Notes under the pieces: model-generated
Database searches by the model: none
Seen by the model: the letters and a program-made list of their open reading frames with translations, nothing else
Told to the model about the DNA's origin: nothing
Assembly: GCA_039636775.1 (NCBI GenBank)
Contig: CP143429.1
Span: 1,736,001-1,800,000 of the forward strand
Source of the DNA: Micrococcaceae bacterium Sec5.8
Lineage (GTDB): Bacteria > Actinomycetota > Actinomycetes > Actinomycetales > Micrococcaceae
Length of the DNA: 64,000 bases
Direction of reading: 5' to 3'
Made by a program: the position numbers and the translations under genes
Shown: one piece after another, positions 62,325 to 64,000 of the stretch
Layout: every line of letters begins with the position of its first letter
Numbering within the stretch: position 1 is the stretch's first letter

Positions 62325-63326
62325 TTAGGCTGCGGCTTTGGTGTCGGTTTTCTCGGCTGGTTTGTTGATCCAGGCGGTATCGGGGATGGTGATGATCTTG
62401 GGGTCGTTGTTGGTGGTGAATCGTTCGGGTGTTTTTGCCCGTGCGGCGGCAAGGGTTCTGGCGCGTTCAAGGGCTTTGCCGGCGGCCAGTCCGTAGTGCA
62501 CGTCTGCCGGTGTGTTGAGGCCGATTCCGGTGTGGCAATGGGTGTGGTTATACCCGTCGACGAAGGAGCCCATGAAGGCCCTCGCGTCAGGCAGGGACCC
62601 GAAGCGTTCGGGGAATATGGGGGCGAACTTCAGCGATTTGAACCAAGCCTCACTGTACGGATTGTCATTGCTGACGCGCGGACGGGAATGGGACCGGGTG
62701 ATCTCCAGATCCGAGAGCAGCGCGGCGACTGTTTTGGACGTCATGGAGGTGCCACGGTCGGCGTGGACGATCTGCGGGATGCCGTGGATACCGAAGATTT
62801 CCTTCATCATTTCCACGGCCAGTTCCCCGGACTCGTGGGCATGGACGTAGGCGCCGACAATGTAGCGGGAATAGATGTCGATCATGACGTAGCAATCGTA
62901 GTATTTGCCCTTGATCGGGCCGGCGAGCTTGGTGATGTCCCACGAAAAAACTTGCCCAGGGCCGGTCGCGACCAGCTCCGGGACGGCCCGGGCCGGGTGG
63001 CGTGCCTGTCGGCGGCGTTCCTTGACCTGCCGGCTCTCCTCCAGAACGCGGTAGAACGTGGAGATTGAGCACAAATAGATGCCTTCATCCAGGAGCCGGG
63101 CATAAATCTGCACCGGCGGCAGATCGATGAAATCCTTCGAGTTCACGGTCGCCAGGATGTGAGCGCGCTCCGCCGCTGAGAGCTTATTTGCCGGTGCCGG
63201 GGCGGGCCGCGGGTCTTCCGCCGGGATTCGGACTTTGCGGGTCGCTGTGGCCCTGGGGACCCCGGCAATCACGGCTGCTTCCCTGGTTGGGATGTCCGCG
63301 CCGGTGAGGGCGGTGTAGGCAGACAT
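62325..63326 (-). CDS. IS3-family transposase OrfB (copy 2)
   Basis: 333 residues, differing from copy 1 at only a few positions (for example Ile for Thr in KVRIPAEDP, Ser for Asn in LEESRQVKE, Thr for Ser near the C-terminus in IPDTAWINKP). The DDE residues are unchanged, so it should be active. It starts one base inside the orfA stop (TGATG). Confidence 0.93.
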   Translation of the reverse strand: MSAYTALTGADIPTREAAVIAGVPRATATRKVRIPAEDPRPAPAPANKLSAAERAHILATVNSKDFIDLPPVQIYARLLDEGIYLCSISTFYRVLEESRQVKERRRQARHPARAVPELVATGPGQVFSWDITKLAGPIKGKYYDCYVMIDIYSRYIVGAYVHAHESGELAVEMMKEIFGIHGIPQIVHADRGTSMTSKTVAALLSDLEITRSHSRPRVSNDNPYSEAWFKSLKFAPIFPERFGSLPDARAFMGSFVDGYNHTHCHTGIGLNTPADVHYGLAAGKALERARTLAAARAKTPERFTTNNDPKIITIPDTAWINKPAEKTDTKAAA

Positions 63327-63763
63327 CAGGGTTTCTTGTACCAGGGCTGCTGCTCCGCGCTTTCGGAGATATCCTCCAAAAGCAGTCGTGCTTTTTCCAT
63401 AATCGACAACGCAGCTTCAGTCCGTGCCAGCTTGCGTTCACTCACCTCCAGCTGCCGGCGTAGACGACCGATTTCCGCCTGTTCAGCAGTGGGCTTGCCG
63501 ATCTTTTCCCCAGGCTTCTTGCCCTCCAGGATGCCGGCGTCGCGGAGCTTGCGCCACTCGGTGATTTGGGATGAATACAGGCCCTCGCGGCGCAGGTATG
63601 CCCCGCCTCCGGTGCCGTCGTCGCAGGCCCGTTGATACGCATCCAAGTGCGCCAATTTTTGTGCCGGAGCGAACGACCTTCGAGGGGACGGCCCACCGGC
63701 GCGGGGGCCAGAATTACTCATGGATCCATCTTCCCGCACCGGGGAAATCGTGGAGATAGACAT
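63326..63763 (-). CDS. IS3-family transposase OrfA (copy 2)
   Basis: 145 residues, identical to copy 1 except Ala for Thr in RRSFAPAQKLAHL. HTH and coiled coil are as described for copy 1. Confidence 0.9.
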   Translation of the reverse strand: MSISTISPVREDGSMSNSGPRAGGPSPRRSFAPAQKLAHLDAYQRACDDGTGGGAYLRREGLYSSQITEWRKLRDAGILEGKKPGEKIGKPTAEQAEIGRLRRQLEVSERKLARTEAALSIMEKARLLLEDISESAEQQPWYKKP

Positions 63764-63845
63764 TGGTGATGTTCCTGATTCTCGCCCTACAGATTAAGCG
63801 AAGTTGCTATGAGCCGCTGGCCTCATCCAACCCTGACGCGTAGGG

Positions 63846-64000
63846 GGTCGGCGGGCGGGACGGAAGCGGTCAATGTCTCGACGATACGTTCTAGAGGAGC
63901 CGCCGGCGTACGGGCATGAGACAAGAAAAGGGGAGGGGAGACAGTCGACGACGGAGGCACTCGGCAGTCGCACAAGTTTGGAACGTCGTACTTGCACGCG
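63846..64000. other. Right-hand flank of IS copy 2
   Basis: No gene recognised. The last bases (aagtttggaacgtcgtactt) resemble the leader of the hydrolase gene at 39536 (aagtttggaacgccgcccgc) over 14 bases, which may be chance. Confidence 0.3.

Larger units (their letters stand above)
62291..63845 (-). mobile_element. IS3-family insertion sequence, copy 2 (1555 bp)
   Basis: Same length and nearly the same sequence as copy 1, flanked by the 3-bp duplication ggt (62288-62290 and 63846-63848). It inserted into an already degraded, apparently non-coding region. Confidence 0.95.

Overview
The window is high-GC DNA from an actinobacterium, most likely a soil Micrococcaceae (Arthrobacter or Pseudarthrobacter type). 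I infer this from the codon use, GTG/TTG starts, a DUF6326-type membrane protein, LGFP repeats, a DUF2252 protein and the style of the IS3, IS21 and IS110 elements. Family names come from reading motifs; no database was searched.

Layout. (1) 1-6522: a tightly overlapping V/A-type ATPase operon (subunits I, K, F, E, A, B, D; no subunit C seen) ending in a universal stress protein (USP). (2) 6523-12907: an FAD monooxygenase, a decayed second copy of it, a frameshifted istB, and a lipoprotein gene split by a 1555-bp IS3-family element. (3) 13263-30000: a stress and ion-homeostasis block with two APC permeases, DUF421 and DUF2254 membrane proteins, a four-helix copper-storage protein, two USPs, a CPA1 Na+/H+ antiporter, a BCCT osmolyte carrier and a P-type H+-ATPase. 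Between these genes lie broken copies of the monooxygenase and 3'-end relics of the permease, antiporter and USP, which suggests repeated recombination of one ancestral cassette. (4) 28422-32780: a reactive-sulfur regulon (MBL-rhodanese fusion, CstR-like sensor, DUF302, YgaP-like protein, sulfide:quinone reductase) with three near-identical palindromic operators. (5) 33100-47570: an eroded zone with nested IS110 elements, a tRNA 3' fragment between two palindromes, recombinase, conjugation-coupling and IS3 relics, and ALDH and MFS pseudogenes. Intact genes here are DUF2252, an alpha/beta hydrolase, two TetR regulators and a quinone oxidoreductase. (6) 47536-61368: five minus-strand genes for very large signal-less proteins: a DUF6603-type protein (1076 aa), then 941, 1662 and 512 aa proteins of unknown function, then an LGFP-repeat/phage-tail-lysozyme protein. 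(7) 62291-63845: a second copy of the same IS3 element.

How the genes work together. Several intact genes serve ion, proton and osmotic homeostasis: the V-ATPase, P-type H+-ATPase, antiporter and BCCT carrier, with USPs alongside. The sulfur regulon would oxidise sulfide and persulfide under CstR control. The strongest candidate for an undescribed system is the 14-kb cluster at 47536-61368. Its four upstream genes are separated by -4 to +9 bp, so they are probably translated together. One product carries a wall-binding plus muramidase-like architecture but no secretion signal. No tail sheath, tube or AAA ATPase is visible in the window.

The two IS3 copies have the same length, nearly the same sequence and different 3-bp target duplications (gac and ggt). 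Removing copy 1 with one duplication restores a continuous lipoprotein reading frame, which fixes its ends to the base.
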